From Agelas oroides (lineage: Eukaryota > Porifera > Demospongiae > Agelasida > Agelasidae), in NCBI GenBank assembly GCA_949130485.1, contig OX422195.1, positions 622,881 through 686,880 of the forward strand: 64,000 nucleotides of DNA, written 5' to 3'. The translations under genes and the position numbers were made by a program. Under the pieces are notes generated by a model. The model was given only the letters and a program-made list of their open reading frames with translations, searched no databases and was not told the DNA's origin. Shown piece by piece: positions 34,029 to 44,108 of this stretch (positions are counted from its first letter, which is position 1; each line of letters starts with the position of its first letter).

Positions 34029-34307
34029 GATCCGGAGTACAAGGAGTACAAGTCATCCACTCCCCCACTCCTCCCTGGGATTTCTTCCCTCTACCACAAG
34101 ACACCATATTGCCTCAAACTGATCTTCTGCTGTGAGTTCCCCTTCTACCACTCCAAGCCTGAGCCACCACTACCGAGCTGGGAGGACAGTTCAGTCTGGG
34201 ACAGGGGGACTAACGCCATTTCAAACCAACCACGACAAAGTATCACCTCCTCTGGTCATTCTAGTATTTTATATACACCCTATACTAGTAGTCGGAACAT
34301 CTTTTAG
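31840..34307 (+). CDS. DUF1295 / steroid 5-alpha-reductase-like membrane protein
   Basis: Exons 31840-32067, 32917-33470 and 34028-34307 join in frame to 353 residues. At least five hydrophobic segments are visible (NFVVLALATFVLSG, FLVFWIFQIVWVYVVSLPVI, IVGAVIFLLGLLYETVADYQ, WWGAFIVSSTILVAAKWL, VSPLFVMLTLIFFTGIPPLE). The diagnostic motif LWKVSRHPNYLGEICVWWG lies near the C-terminal half and matches the conserved NADPH-binding region of DUF1295 and related 3-oxo-5-alpha-steroid 4-dehydrogenase-fold enzymes. It is followed by the family-typical end of the core (RKYGNDPEYKEYKSSTPPLLPG). The likely activity is NAD(P)H-dependent reduction of a lipid in the ER; the substrate is unknown. The C-terminal tail is longer than usual and Ser-rich. 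The third exon's 3' splice site is the end of a (CA)n tract. Divergent from the JmjC gene; convergent with RPS2. Confidence 0.85.
32247..32529. mobile_element. MITE, TAGTCTCGCAAGCCACACC tips (intronic)
   Basis: TAGTCTCGCAAGCCACACC and GGGTGTGGCTTGCAAGACTA form inverted repeats of about 45 bp that extend to GGGTCTGG / CCAGACCC. It lies in intron 1 of the DUF1295 gene. A related tip (TAGTCTCGTGAGCCAGACCC) occurs at about 32621. Confidence 0.7.
32760..32856. mobile_element. Foldback element, TAGCCTCATTCCCAGG family
   Basis: Tips are TAGCCTCATTCCCAGG and GAGGCCTAGAACAAGGCTA. The inner part keeps the family-specific AAGCAATCAAAAACTGG block. It lies just upstream of exon 2 of the DUF1295 gene. Confidence 0.65.
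33848..34026. repeat. (CA)n microsatellite ending at a 3' splice site
   Basis: About 180 bp of CA with interspersed CG and TG, ending CACACACAG|TGATCC, the acceptor of DUF1295 exon 3. Confidence 0.85.
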
Positions 34308-34667
34308 AGCAGTTAGACCGGTGAAAGGTAACACAATATCGGAAGTTTATTGAGACCAACACATAGTTGTGCGTACATAACAGGTCTGCATGCAGTAACA
34401 CAATATTATTACCTATGAACAGGCCACCAATGAACCGTCATACTTTGTATTCTGGAGAGTATTGTGTATGTGTATAATATTGTGTATGTGTAGAGTATTA
34501 AAGTATTGTTAATGTACGTGTGACCGACACGGTAAGTTTACATGCACAACTATCATTGTGCACAGCTGCTTTATCAACAGATTTCATTTTATGTAATTGT
34601 GTACAAATTGTTATTACAAAAACAGCATCTTAGTTCATTGTCAATCCTGATAATACAAAAGCGTCCA
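34308..34667. other. Convergent 3' region, DUF1295 gene / RPS2
   Basis: 360 bp separate the two stop codons. It contains a small GTGTATGTGTATAATATTGT duplication near 34465. The rest is AT-rich, as expected of two 3' UTRs. Confidence 0.5.
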
Positions 34668-37600
34668 TTACGCTGCTGTTTCTTCGTGTTTGGGTGGCGG
34701 TTGCATCTTTTGAGTCTTGGAGAGATAATCCGTGAACTCCTGGAAGGGAGATTTGCCAAGCTTCGTCTCTGGCCAGAGGTCAGGGGTTAGGTAGGTATAG
34801 GTACGTGCAATGGCAGCAAAGGTGGCCTTGGCTAGAGGACAGAGGGAGAGAGGACATGAACAGCTGCCATCATACTGCAGTGAACCCCCTAGGCTGGAAT
34901 AATTCAGAGGGGCTCAGGGTACCTAGACATGTCGGGTGACCTACCTAGACATGTTGGGTGACATACCTGGACACGTCAGGTGACATACCTGGACACGTCA
35001 GGTGACATACCTGGACACGTCAGGTGACATACAGTGGAACCAGCAAAGAGAGCAAAAAGTGCTTTTTTTGACTTTACAGGCTCATATTTTTAAAAGTAAA
35101 CATGACACAAGAAATACAAACACATTTTCATGATCTCCAGGAAAAACTGAGTAAGACGGGTAGGTGCAAAGGCATCATGTGACAGTCATGTGACAGTACA
35201 TGGCGGGGAAACAACCCTAGGTCAAAAAGTGACTTTTAGCATGGGATTTGTCAAGCATTGCAATTTAAGGTCCCAGACTACTGCCATTGGAATCTCACCC
35301 AGGTAAGGTCCCTTGAACCGCACAAAGTATTCTTAACTGTCAGCACTTTCAGAGAGCAGGGCCAAAGTAGCCATTTTTGAGCCCTCCAAGCGTTAAGCAT
35401 GGTATGCGTGCAAACATACGAGTTAAGGTCTGAACTTTCAGTTATCGAACACAAAGTCTTTATATTTTCAGGAACTAGTGACAGGGAACACTTCTCCGCG
35501 GCCAAATCCGAGAAACGCAGCCTTGTGAGCGCGAACGCGACTTTTCGACGGCCATCTTGCTGTTTTGTGACGTAGGGCTTGTCACGCGAAATAATACTAA
35601 ACGTAACGAGGTCACGTGTATCGTTATTAACAATGGCGACTAACCGTGTGCTGTTGGCGTTCTTTACCTGTCACTGCCAGGGGGTAAAGTTTTATGACTT
35701 GGCAGAGGTAGGCGCTAGGCAGGGGAGCAAAGTCAGATTCGTCAGGGACCCTGGCAATCCCTATGACACCAACTGTGTCGAAGTGTGGCTGTGTGAGGAT
35801 GGTAGGAGGCAGAAGTTGGGGCATGCGGCTAAGGAAGCAGCAGAGTGGCTTTCTCCGATGCTTCTGAAAAGAACCGGTGGGTAGTGAAGAATTCGAAGTA
35901 TTCATCGATAGCCAGCGCTCGAACACGAAAGATCTAGCATTACGTAATCGTATGTCGTGACGTCACAATCGCGATTATCTTAAGTACAGTGGTAACGCAG
36001 TAGCGCTAAAATGGCCGTCAAAAAGTCGCGTTCGCGCTCACAAGGCTGCGTTTCTCGGATTTGGCCGCGGAGAAGTGTTCCCTGTCACTAGTTCCTGAAA
36101 ATATAAAGACTTTGTGTTCGATAACTGAAAGTTCAGACCTTAACTCGTATGTTTGCACGCATACCATGCTAAACGCTTGGAGGGCTCAAAAATGGCTACT
36201 TTGGCCCTGCTCTCTGAAAGTGCTGACAGTTAAGAATACTTTGTGCAGTTCAAGGGACCTTACCTGGGTGAGATTCCAATAGCAGTAGTTTGGGACCTTA
36301 AATTGCAACGCTTGACAAATCCCATGCTAAAAGTCACTTTTTGACCTAGGGTTGTTTCCCCGCCATGTACTGTCACATGACTGTCACATGATGCCTTTGC
36401 ACCTACCCGTCTTACTCAGTTTTTCCTGGAGATCATGAAAATGTGTTTGTATTTCTTGTGTCATGTTTACTTTTAAAAATATGAGCCTGTAAAGTCAAAA
36501 AAAAGCACTTTTTGCTCTCTTTGCTGGTTCCACTGTACCTGGACACGTCAGGTGACATACCTAGAAATGTCAGGTGACATACCTAGACAAGTTAGGTGAC
36601 CTACCTAGACAAGTCAGGTGACCTACCTAGACATGTCGGGTGACCTACCTAGACAAGTTAGGTGACCTACCTAGACATGTCGGGTGACCTACCTAGACGC
36701 GTCAGGTGACCTACCTAGACAAGTCAGGTGACCTACCTAGATGTGTCAGGTGACCTACCTAGACAAGTCAGGTGACCTACCTAGACACGTCAGGTGACAT
36801 ACCTAGATGTGTCAGGTGACCTACCTAGACAAGTCAGGTGACCTACCTAGACAAGTCAGGTGACCTACCTAGACATGTCGGGTGACCTACCTAGACAAGT
36901 CAGGTGACCTACCTAGACATGTCGGGTGACCTACCTAGACAAGTCAGGTGACCTACCTTGATGTGTCAGGTGACCTACCTAGACAAGTCAGGTGACCTAC
37001 CTAGATGTGTCAGGTGACCTACCTAGACAAGTCAGGTGACCTACCTAGACACGTCAGGTGACATACCTAGATGTGTCAGGTGACCTACCTAGACAAGTCA
37101 GGTGACCTACCTAGACACGTCAGGTGACATACCTAGATGTGTCAGGTGATATAATACTAACGTCTGTCCTGAGACAATAGCTAGGTAACAGAGCTGGTAT
37201 ATATCACTGTACATGGACCAACAAACATGAGAACTACTGGTGTACAGGTGGACCCTTCTTAAAAGACACCCTTGAATTAAGGACACCCCACTAACCACGA
37301 CAAACACTTGCTCCCAAGGGTCTCCACCTGCTTACCAAAGTTTCCTAGGGTGGCTGTCTGTCCACGAGCACAGGTATAGCAGTCAGATACCCCTGCCATT
37401 TGCATCAGCTTCTTGGGCACGGCTGCAGCCACAATGCTAGTACCACGTGGCGCAGGGATGAGACGAACCAACACACTGCCACACTTGCCTGTCACCTTGG
37501 AAGGGGAGGAGAGAAAGGGAGGGGAAGTGGAAGAATATGATGTCATAACAGATCAGCAAAGCGGACAACTATGAGTACTAAGCTGTTGTTTGAGATAGCT

Positions 37601-38552
37601 TCGTTCCCAGGTCCCTCCCCAGCTTTTGTCACATAATAATTTAATGGAGGTTGTAAGGAGTTGAAGAGAAATGTACCTGGGAACGAAGCTAAGGCAGATA
37701 GCGTCATCTCACCTTGCAGGGAACGGTGTGGGGTTGACCGATCTTATTACCCCAGTAGCCCAGGCGAACAGGAATAACAGACAACTTTGCTAGCACAATA
37801 GCCCCCCTGATAGCAGTGGCCACTTCCTTAGAGCACTTTACCCCCAGCCCCACGTGACCGTTGAAATCCCCCATTGCAACAAAGGCCTTGAACCTGGTCC
37901 TCTGTCCGGCTCGTGTCTGCTTCTGTACAGGCATGATCTTCAGAACCTCGTCTTTGAGTACTCCCCCTCCCAGAAAGTGATCGATGATCTCCGCCTCCTT
38001 GATGGGGATGGAGAAGAGGTAAATGTCCTCCAGACGTTTGATTTTACCGTCCTTCACAAGACGTCCCAGCTTGGTCACAGGGATCCACTGCAAGAAGTGA
38101 GATTCAAAGTTAACAGAATACTACATGTATCACAAACAGACTGCATTATGACACACTTGTTATAAGGTCACGCCTTTAAGTGGCAATTATTCATACATTT
38201 TCAAGTGGCGTCCCTTGTTGAGATAGAACTGTATTGCACTCTATGGCAATATACTGGTTTGTATATAGCATGAGCTATCTCATGCAGTTCCCTCAATTAG
38301 CAATAAAAGTCTATAAATTTTCGGGTAAACTATGTTCGATGTGGACAGTGTTAAAAAAAACCCACCATCATTTCAATCGTGCATTCACACTAGTAGTAAC
38401 AATCTTCCCGAAAGAGTATTCCTACTAATTTAGCTCACCTCCTTATCCTCTGGCTTCCCCCTCCCTCTCCCTCGTCCCCTCCCCCTGCGGCCCCCACGAC
38501 CCCTCCCACGCCCAAACCCACCTCGACCACCGGCTGATCCTCTGTCTGCCAT
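34668..38552 (-). CDS. RPS2: 40S ribosomal protein S2 (uS5)
   Basis: Exons 38552-38439, 38087-37713, 37495-37336 and 34831-34668 join in frame to 270 residues. The N-terminus is the eukaryote-specific Gly/Arg repeat ([20 protein letters not shown]). The S5 N-terminal double-stranded RNA-binding domain follows ([57 protein letters not shown]), then the S5 C-terminal domain ([40 protein letters not shown]), and the end [20 protein letters not shown]. It is part of the small subunit near the mRNA entry channel and decoding site. The length is close to the animal norm (about 290). The last intron (34832-37335, 2.5 kb) is occupied by a minisatellite and a foldback transposon, unusually long for a ribosomal protein gene in this neighbourhood. 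Divergent from DNAI2. Confidence 0.97.
35032..36535 (+). mobile_element. Foldback DNA transposon carrying a HIRAN-domain ORF
   Basis: Two inverted arms of about 520 bp (35032-35553 and about 36012-36535) are roughly 95% identical by eye. They start CAGTGGAACCAGCAAAGAGA and end in the reverse complement, and are flanked by TA on both sides (35030-35031, 36536-36537). The first ten bases, CAGTGGAACC, resemble ends of pogo/Tigger elements. The unique centre (about 460 bp) contains the HIRAN ORF at 35633-35884. No transposase is present, so it is non-autonomous in its current form. It is inserted in a minisatellite in the last RPS2 intron. Confidence 0.85.
35633..35884 (+). CDS. Stand-alone HIRAN-domain protein inside the foldback element
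   Basis: 83 residues from ATG 35633. Nearly the whole protein is one HIRAN domain: [11 protein letters not shown] at the start, the signature [20 protein letters not shown], then [25 protein letters not shown] domains (as in HLTF) bind DNA 3' ends and are usually fused to helicases or nucleases; here it stands alone. ATG 35633 was chosen because the domain begins right after it, though the frame is open upstream to 35579. A GT donor at the very end (GGTGG|GTAGTG) would allow splicing into the right arm, whose outward frame (near 36061-36282) is also open. Whether the ORF is expressed is unknown. Confidence 0.75.
   Translation: MATNRVLLAFFTCHCQGVKFYDLAEVGARQGSKVRFVRDPGNPYDTNCVEVWLCEDGRRQKLGHAAKEAAEWLSPMLLKRTGG
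37596..37691. mobile_element. Foldback element, TAGCTTCGTTCCCAGG family
   Basis: Tips are TAGCTTCGTTCCCAGGT and ACCTGGGAACGAAGCTA. It lies in the RPS2 intron between exons 2 and 3, ending 22 bp before exon 2's donor. Confidence 0.7.
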
Positions 38553-39170
38553 TGCTGGATAAGAAAATAAAACAAAACGCAGATCATAACCATCAGAATT
38601 TACAAACACCATTTGCCTGCGAAAATTAGGAACATCCCAACTGCTTTTCATAAGCACACCCTGTTACTCTAATACACACGCCCCAAATACATATCTATGC
38701 AAAATAAGCCATATCCAATCCCACAGTAGGCATGCCGTACGCTAAAATTCAGGAACATGTATGATGCTAGCAGATTACTTTCTTACGTGGATATTCGCTC
38801 CTTCTTCAACCACGCGACTGTGCAATGGAAGCGTGCGTTCTGCGCATGCGTAATTGGCTGCCGCTGGCACAACAACCAGCTCCACCCCCTAACGACAATA
38901 AAATGGCGCTCGATAAACAGTGATCCAGCTGCTCTTGCCAAGCTCAGAGATCTTCACTGCAACCTAACATTGGAATTACAGTAAGTGTCTGGATTAGCAT
39001 ATGAGGCTGGCATGTGTACCCCATTGCACCGTTTGTAGTGTAATCATGGAGAAATAGCTATGGGCGCTATCTAATACACCTCGGGCCAATGCCATGATAC
39101 CATAAGGCTATTTTATAAAGGCATTGATCTAAAAACCTCTTTGCTGTACAGGGATATATTGTGGACAGAA
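38553..39170. promoter_or_regulatory. Divergent promoter region, RPS2 / DNAI2
   Basis: 618 bp between the divergent start codons. An NRF-1-like site TGCGCATGCG (38841-38850) is followed by an ATTGG (inverted CCAAT) box at 38853. No TATA box is obvious. A possible 5' UTR exon for DNAI2 could end at ATTACA|GTAAGT near 38981. Confidence 0.5.
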
Positions 39171-42086
39171 ATGGAAATTGTGTATGTGTATACAAAGAAG
39201 CGGTCTGAGTTTGGCCGCCAGCCGTTGTTCTCAGACCAGAATGCTCAGCTGAACATAGACATCCCGCCAGATGACTCCCTGCAAGATGATTTTATTGAGA
39301 AAAACCCAGTTGACATGGCTATCCAGTATGCTCCACAGATGTCAGAACATGAGGTCAGTAAGTTGGTATCACCCTTCCTCCATATGGTACTAAATACTGT
39401 GTGCACCATAATGCAGTAACTAGTGCTGCCCTTGGAGCATGTATGTAACACACACTGTATGGCTTCACACACACACACCAGGTAAACACAGTGCGTTATG
39501 AGACAGAGAACCGAGGCATGAACCATAGCGAGGGTGGCTGGCCCAAGGACATCAACCCAGCAGAGGCGGAGCAAACCATTCGATTCAGGAAGAAAATGGA
39601 AAAGGACGAAGCGTACATCCAAACCGTCCAAAGGCTTGGGCAGGTAAGGACATATCTTCAGTGGCATCATTGTTTGAACAGAGAGGGTAGCCAGAACCAC
39701 CTTCGCAAAAAGTGGATCTAGCTTGCGAGACTAGGTAAATGTTTGACCAGTAGGGAAAGTGCTTTACTGGGGATCTCGAGTTGTACATACGAGTCACAGG
39801 AAACCAATGGCTTATCTGTCAATAAAGAGAGGAGGGGCTTACCTTTTTCATCGGTAAACGTGTACCAGGCTAGCTAACCAGTATGCATTCACTTGACAAA
39901 GTTAGTGGTCTGCCTCTTGTTAGTCCCTTATATATGTGTGTTTATCCAGCATTCTTGCAATGTGAATGTATGGGAGATAACACTCAGTCTCACCCTCCTA
40001 CAGCAATATTTGATGTGTTGTTGGAATCATTTTCTTCCTCAGGAAATGGACCACTATTTGAAGCAGAACAATGCAATCGATATCTATGAGGAGTATTTCT
40101 CGGATGCTCCTGTGAGCAGTGTCACAGATGAACCACCGTCTGCTAAGACCATTACAATATTGAGGTGTGTGTGTGTGTGTGTGTGAGTGCGTGTGATGTC
40201 ACAATGTAGTATATTCCACTGCAGAGACCCACAGGAAGTAAAGCGTGCAGTGACGCACATCTCATGGTACCCAGACGGTGCCCACCGGCTGGCTGCCGCC
40301 TACTCCATGCTGGAGTTCCAGAAGTCCCCCACTGGAATGCCCCTAGAGTCCTACATCTGGGAGATCGGTGAGCAACCAAATTACACTACCCCGTTGCACA
40401 CATTAACCCTACGAAAGAACATTTTCCTTCAACAGCAATGCTTTTGCACAATGCCTGAAGGTTACAGCCCAGAATGTTTCTGGCTGTATATATGCGTACC
40501 TGAGTTGGGGGGGTGTAGGAACTTGTATAGCAGTTTTTCGATCTTTGTGCACTAGTGCGTCTGATATTGTGTTCCTCCCATCTATTCACCTTCCCCTTTC
40601 TTGTCCTCCTCAATCCCTCCCCCTCTTCCTCTTCTGTCTCACCCTTCTCATCCTCCCCTCCTCCCCCCTCCCCTCTCCTTCCGTCCTCCCCTCTCCCCTC
40701 TCCCCCTCTCCTCTCCTTCTGTCCTCCCCTCTCCCTTCTCCCCCTCTCCTCTCCTTCCGTCCTCCTTCTCCTCCCTCAGAAAACCCCAACAAGCCAGAGC
40801 ATGTTCTCAAGCCCTCGTCTCCGATGCTCTGTCTTGAGTATAACCCAAAGGACCCTCACCTGCTGGTCGGGGGGTGCTACAATGGACAACTAGCTCTCTT
40901 TGACACCCGGAAGGGCTCCCAACCCATGGAAGTCACCCCTATCGAGATCAGCCACAAGGACCCTGTGCACAAGCTCATATTCCCCTCATCAAAGACTGGT
41001 GAGGAGTAGAGTACTCAGCATCTATCCTCAGAGTGCTGTGAGAAATGATACATTGTTGGACTGCTCAAACTTGATAAGATCACTTACAGGGTGTATTCAC
41101 TTTGCAGTGCATGTGTGTGCATGTGTGGGTCTGTAGCCTCTTCACCAGGCCCCACCCAGCTTTCCCAGGCTCCACCCAGTTCCTCAGGCCCCACCCAGCT
41201 TTCCCAGGCCCCACCCAGCTCCCCCAGGCCCCACCCAGCTCCCCAGGCCCCACCCAGCTTTCCGTCACTTGCAATATATACGGAAAGCTGGCCTGGAAAT
41301 GTGTTTGTTCAATGTTCATTGAAAGATCACGTTGATCCCACTACCCTTCTCCCTCTCTCTTCCCCCCTTCCCTCCCTTCCTCCCACACACACACAGGTTC
41401 TGATGTATTCTCCACGTCTACAGACGGGCAGGTGATGTGGTGGGATATCCGTAAACTTGTGGAACCAGTCGAGACCCTCTCCCTGGAGTTTGCCGGCTAC
41501 AAACCTGGAACTGTGCTGGGAGGCATTGCGCTGGAGTACGAATCCACAATGGTGAGGCTACATGACAGAAAATAATGGCATCTTGAGTTTAAATGAAATG
41601 TTATTTTGTTTGTGTCCAGCCGACCAAGTTCATGGTGGGTACAGAGCAAGGAGTGATCCTCTCCTGCAATCGCAAGGCTAAGAACCCGCAAGACAAAATT
41701 ACAGCTGCCTTCACTGGCCACCACGGACCTATATATGCACTACAGGTAATACACAAATCTGGAAAGCCCATGGGCTACAATAACTGCCTTTTAGAAGTGT
41801 ACAATGGATTTTGAACGTGATCTTCTTTTTCTGCAGCGCAACCCGTTCTACCCAAAACAGTTTCTCTCAGTTGGTGACTGGACAGCCAGGGTGAATAATT
41901 TGTAGTGTTAGACCATCACGAGCCCTCTGTCTTTCACTGTGGTATTGAATTCACTGTCATTTCCATTGCCTGCACAGGTATGGTCAGAAGATGCTAAGGA
42001 GTCACCCATCATGTGGACAAAGTAAGTAACTATGCTAAAAGGGGACAGCCTTCAAGTTCTCTCTTTCCTAAACACACACACTCACA

Positions 42087-42125
<39 letters not shown>

Positions 42126-43750
42126 ACACACTCACACACGCACACACACACTCACACACACACACACGCACACACACACTCACAGGTACAGTACAACATA
42201 CTTGACTGATGGCTGCTGGAGCCCCACTCGTCCAAGTGTGTTCTTTACAACGAGCATGAAGGGTACACTCAACGTATGGGACATCCTCTTCAAACAGACT
42301 AACCCCACCCTCACCATGCAGGTCAGTACCTTCACTAGCTGGTCAGTAGCTTCACTAGCAGGTCAAGTAGTCGTGCCCATTACTCCTTTGCCTATCAGCC
42401 TCATACCATGTACCTTCTATTGTTTCTCTGACCGATATATTGAAAACTGACTGTTAGTACACATTAGCGTCTTCCTGAACAGAAGAAGAAAGCTATGATA
42501 CATACTCTATTTATCAGCTGTGTGTGACCTCTTTACACCAGTGGGGAATGAATTTTAGTCACTATTCCACTCAGCTATGATTTAACTTACCTCAAGCCCT
42601 CCTGCATACACACAAACAAAGAAATGAATTCCATTACCATTCATACTCCACAAGAGAATGAGAGCTGGACTTTAATTCCCCCTTTCTCCCAGGTGTGTGA
42701 TGAATCTCTTCACTCAGTGCGCAGTCATGACCAGGGTAAGCTGCTGGCTACCGGCTCCCACTCGGGGAACATCACTCTCCTCGAACTGTCAGACTTCCTC
42801 GGCGTCATTCAACCCAACGAAAAGCAAAACATCACCACAGTAAGTGAGCGTAAAGATTGCGTAATCATGCAACCAGGGTGCAGATTCTTTTAGAACTAAA
42901 AGCAACCCTTAACAGTCTCGTTCCCTGCCTCAGCTTTCTATTGTTTGCAGTACAGTGAGGAACAGAACGTTGAGCTAAGGGCCTGGGAACGAGACTAAGA
43001 TCTTAGTTACGAGGGTTCTATGTTACCAGAGATAGGAACAAAACAGGAACCAACTGAGAAGCCACTACATCATTAATGTGTTTACTGATGTGCCATTTAT
43101 TTCTTCTGCAAGATGTTGGAGCGTGAGACACGTCGGGAGAAGATTCTGGAAGGAAGGAGGAGAGAGATGAAACTGAAGGCTAAACAACAGAGTGCTGCAG
43201 CGACCACTGCCGGTGGTGGTGGTGGAGGAGGAGGAGGAGGAGGAGGAGGGTGAGGAAGGAGGAGGAGGAGGGAGGAGGAGGGGGGAGGAGGGGGGAGGAG
43301 GGAAGGAGAGAAAGGGGAAGAGATATCCAGGGGAGGAGCCTGGAAAGAGGCTAAGCATCACATTTACCCACCCTCCTCCACACACACACACACAGTGAGG
43401 ATGGTGAGGAGGAGGAAGATCTAGTGGGGAGTGCAGAGGAAGAGTTCTGGGCCAACCTTGCCCAGGAACAGAAGGAGATTGAGTCAAAGGAGCTGAAGAG
43501 AAGGGAGGCCCTCCTACCCAAAAACAAGCCAACTCCCATACCTGAGGAGGGAGCGGAGATCAGCTCAGAGGAGACAAAGGTTAGCCTCACCCCCAGGCTT
43601 TCACCTTATTTCCAGTGTGATACAAGATGATCTAAGCAAGAGTGCTAATGTGTTCTTGCTTCAGCTTATATGATGTGTTAGTCTTTTTCACCACTTTTTG
43701 TTATGTTTTTGCCTCTGCAGGAATCAGGTGAAGCCAGTGGTTCCACATGA
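39171..43750 (+). CDS. DNAI2: Axonemal outer-arm dynein intermediate chain 2
   Basis: Fourteen exons join in frame to 613 residues: 39171-39353, 39482-39643, 40043-40164, 40225-40367, 40780-40998, 41397-41551, 41620-41745, 41837-41890, 41978-42021, 42186-42321, 42693-42839, 43113-43249, 43396-43579, 43721-43750. The start [16 protein letters not shown] and the segments [20 protein letters not shown] and [17 protein letters not shown] are diagnostic of DNAI2/IC69. WD40-type blades follow ([85 protein letters not shown]), then a charged tail ([17 protein letters not shown]). It anchors outer-arm dynein heavy chains to the axonemal doublet, so the organism makes motile cilia. The tail contains a poly-Gly run from a GGA repeat at 43210-43250. 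Several 3' splice sites abut (CA)n tracts. Confidence 0.96.
41140..41265. repeat. GCCCCACCCAGCTTTCCCAG minisatellite (DNAI2 intron)
   Basis: Six copies of a 17-20 bp unit in the intron before DNAI2 exon 6, ending near a partial foldback tip. Confidence 0.75.
42913..42997. mobile_element. Foldback element, CAGTCTCGTTCCCTGCC variant
   Basis: Tips are CAGTCTCGTTCCCTGCCTC and GGGCCTGGGAACGAGACTA. It lies in the DNAI2 intron after exon 11. Confidence 0.65.
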
Positions 43751-44108
43751 AGAAGCACCCAATGTGATTTTTATTTTAGATTCTGTATAGATATTTATCT
43801 TTGTTCTCGTTTTCCGCAAAACTTACTCGATCATGTACGTACATACACAGCCATTATCACTTATAGGGAAAACTTTTCATGTGCACATACAGTCACAGGT
43901 TCTCTTCTCTTTGTACACCATGATCTTTCTCTGATTTGGTAAAAACTGTTATTCATGGTTGTCATGGCAACAAGGTCACGTGATAAACAGCCTGTTTACT
44001 AATCAGCTAGCTAGCTGCATGTTTATTTTCGAAAACACCTGAATGAGAATCGAGGAGTGTATTTGTTCACTTTAGCATACTCTGCAAATCTCATAGCGTG
44101 CAAAAACT
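43751..44108. other. Intergenic region between DNAI2 and the receptor kinase
   Basis: 358 bp between tandem genes. It is AT-rich, with short GTACGTACATACA repeats and no recognised motif beyond what a 3' UTR plus promoter would contain. Confidence 0.5.

Larger units (their letters stand above)
34912..37160. repeat. 22-bp minisatellite split by the HIRAN foldback element
   Basis: Units of GACAAGTCAGGTGACCTACC plus TA (variants GACACGTCAGGTGACATACC, GATGTGTCAGGTGACCTACC) occupy 34912-35031 and 36536-37160, about 33 copies. The array is interrupted exactly at a TA by the element at 35032-36535. Confidence 0.9.

Noticed and set aside
33720-34122. Cys/Val and His/Thr repeat proteins
   Set aside because: (CA)n microsatellite translated; the only real coding there is DUF1295 exon 3 from 34028.
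2404-37160. CRISPR-like spaced repeats
   Set aside because: All arrays are head-to-tail minisatellites without unique spacers, in an intron-bearing animal genome.
43065-43532. Minus-strand frame antisense to DNAI2 exons 12-13
   Set aside because: Mirror of GGA repeats and DNAI2 coding sequence, which is well supported by homology.
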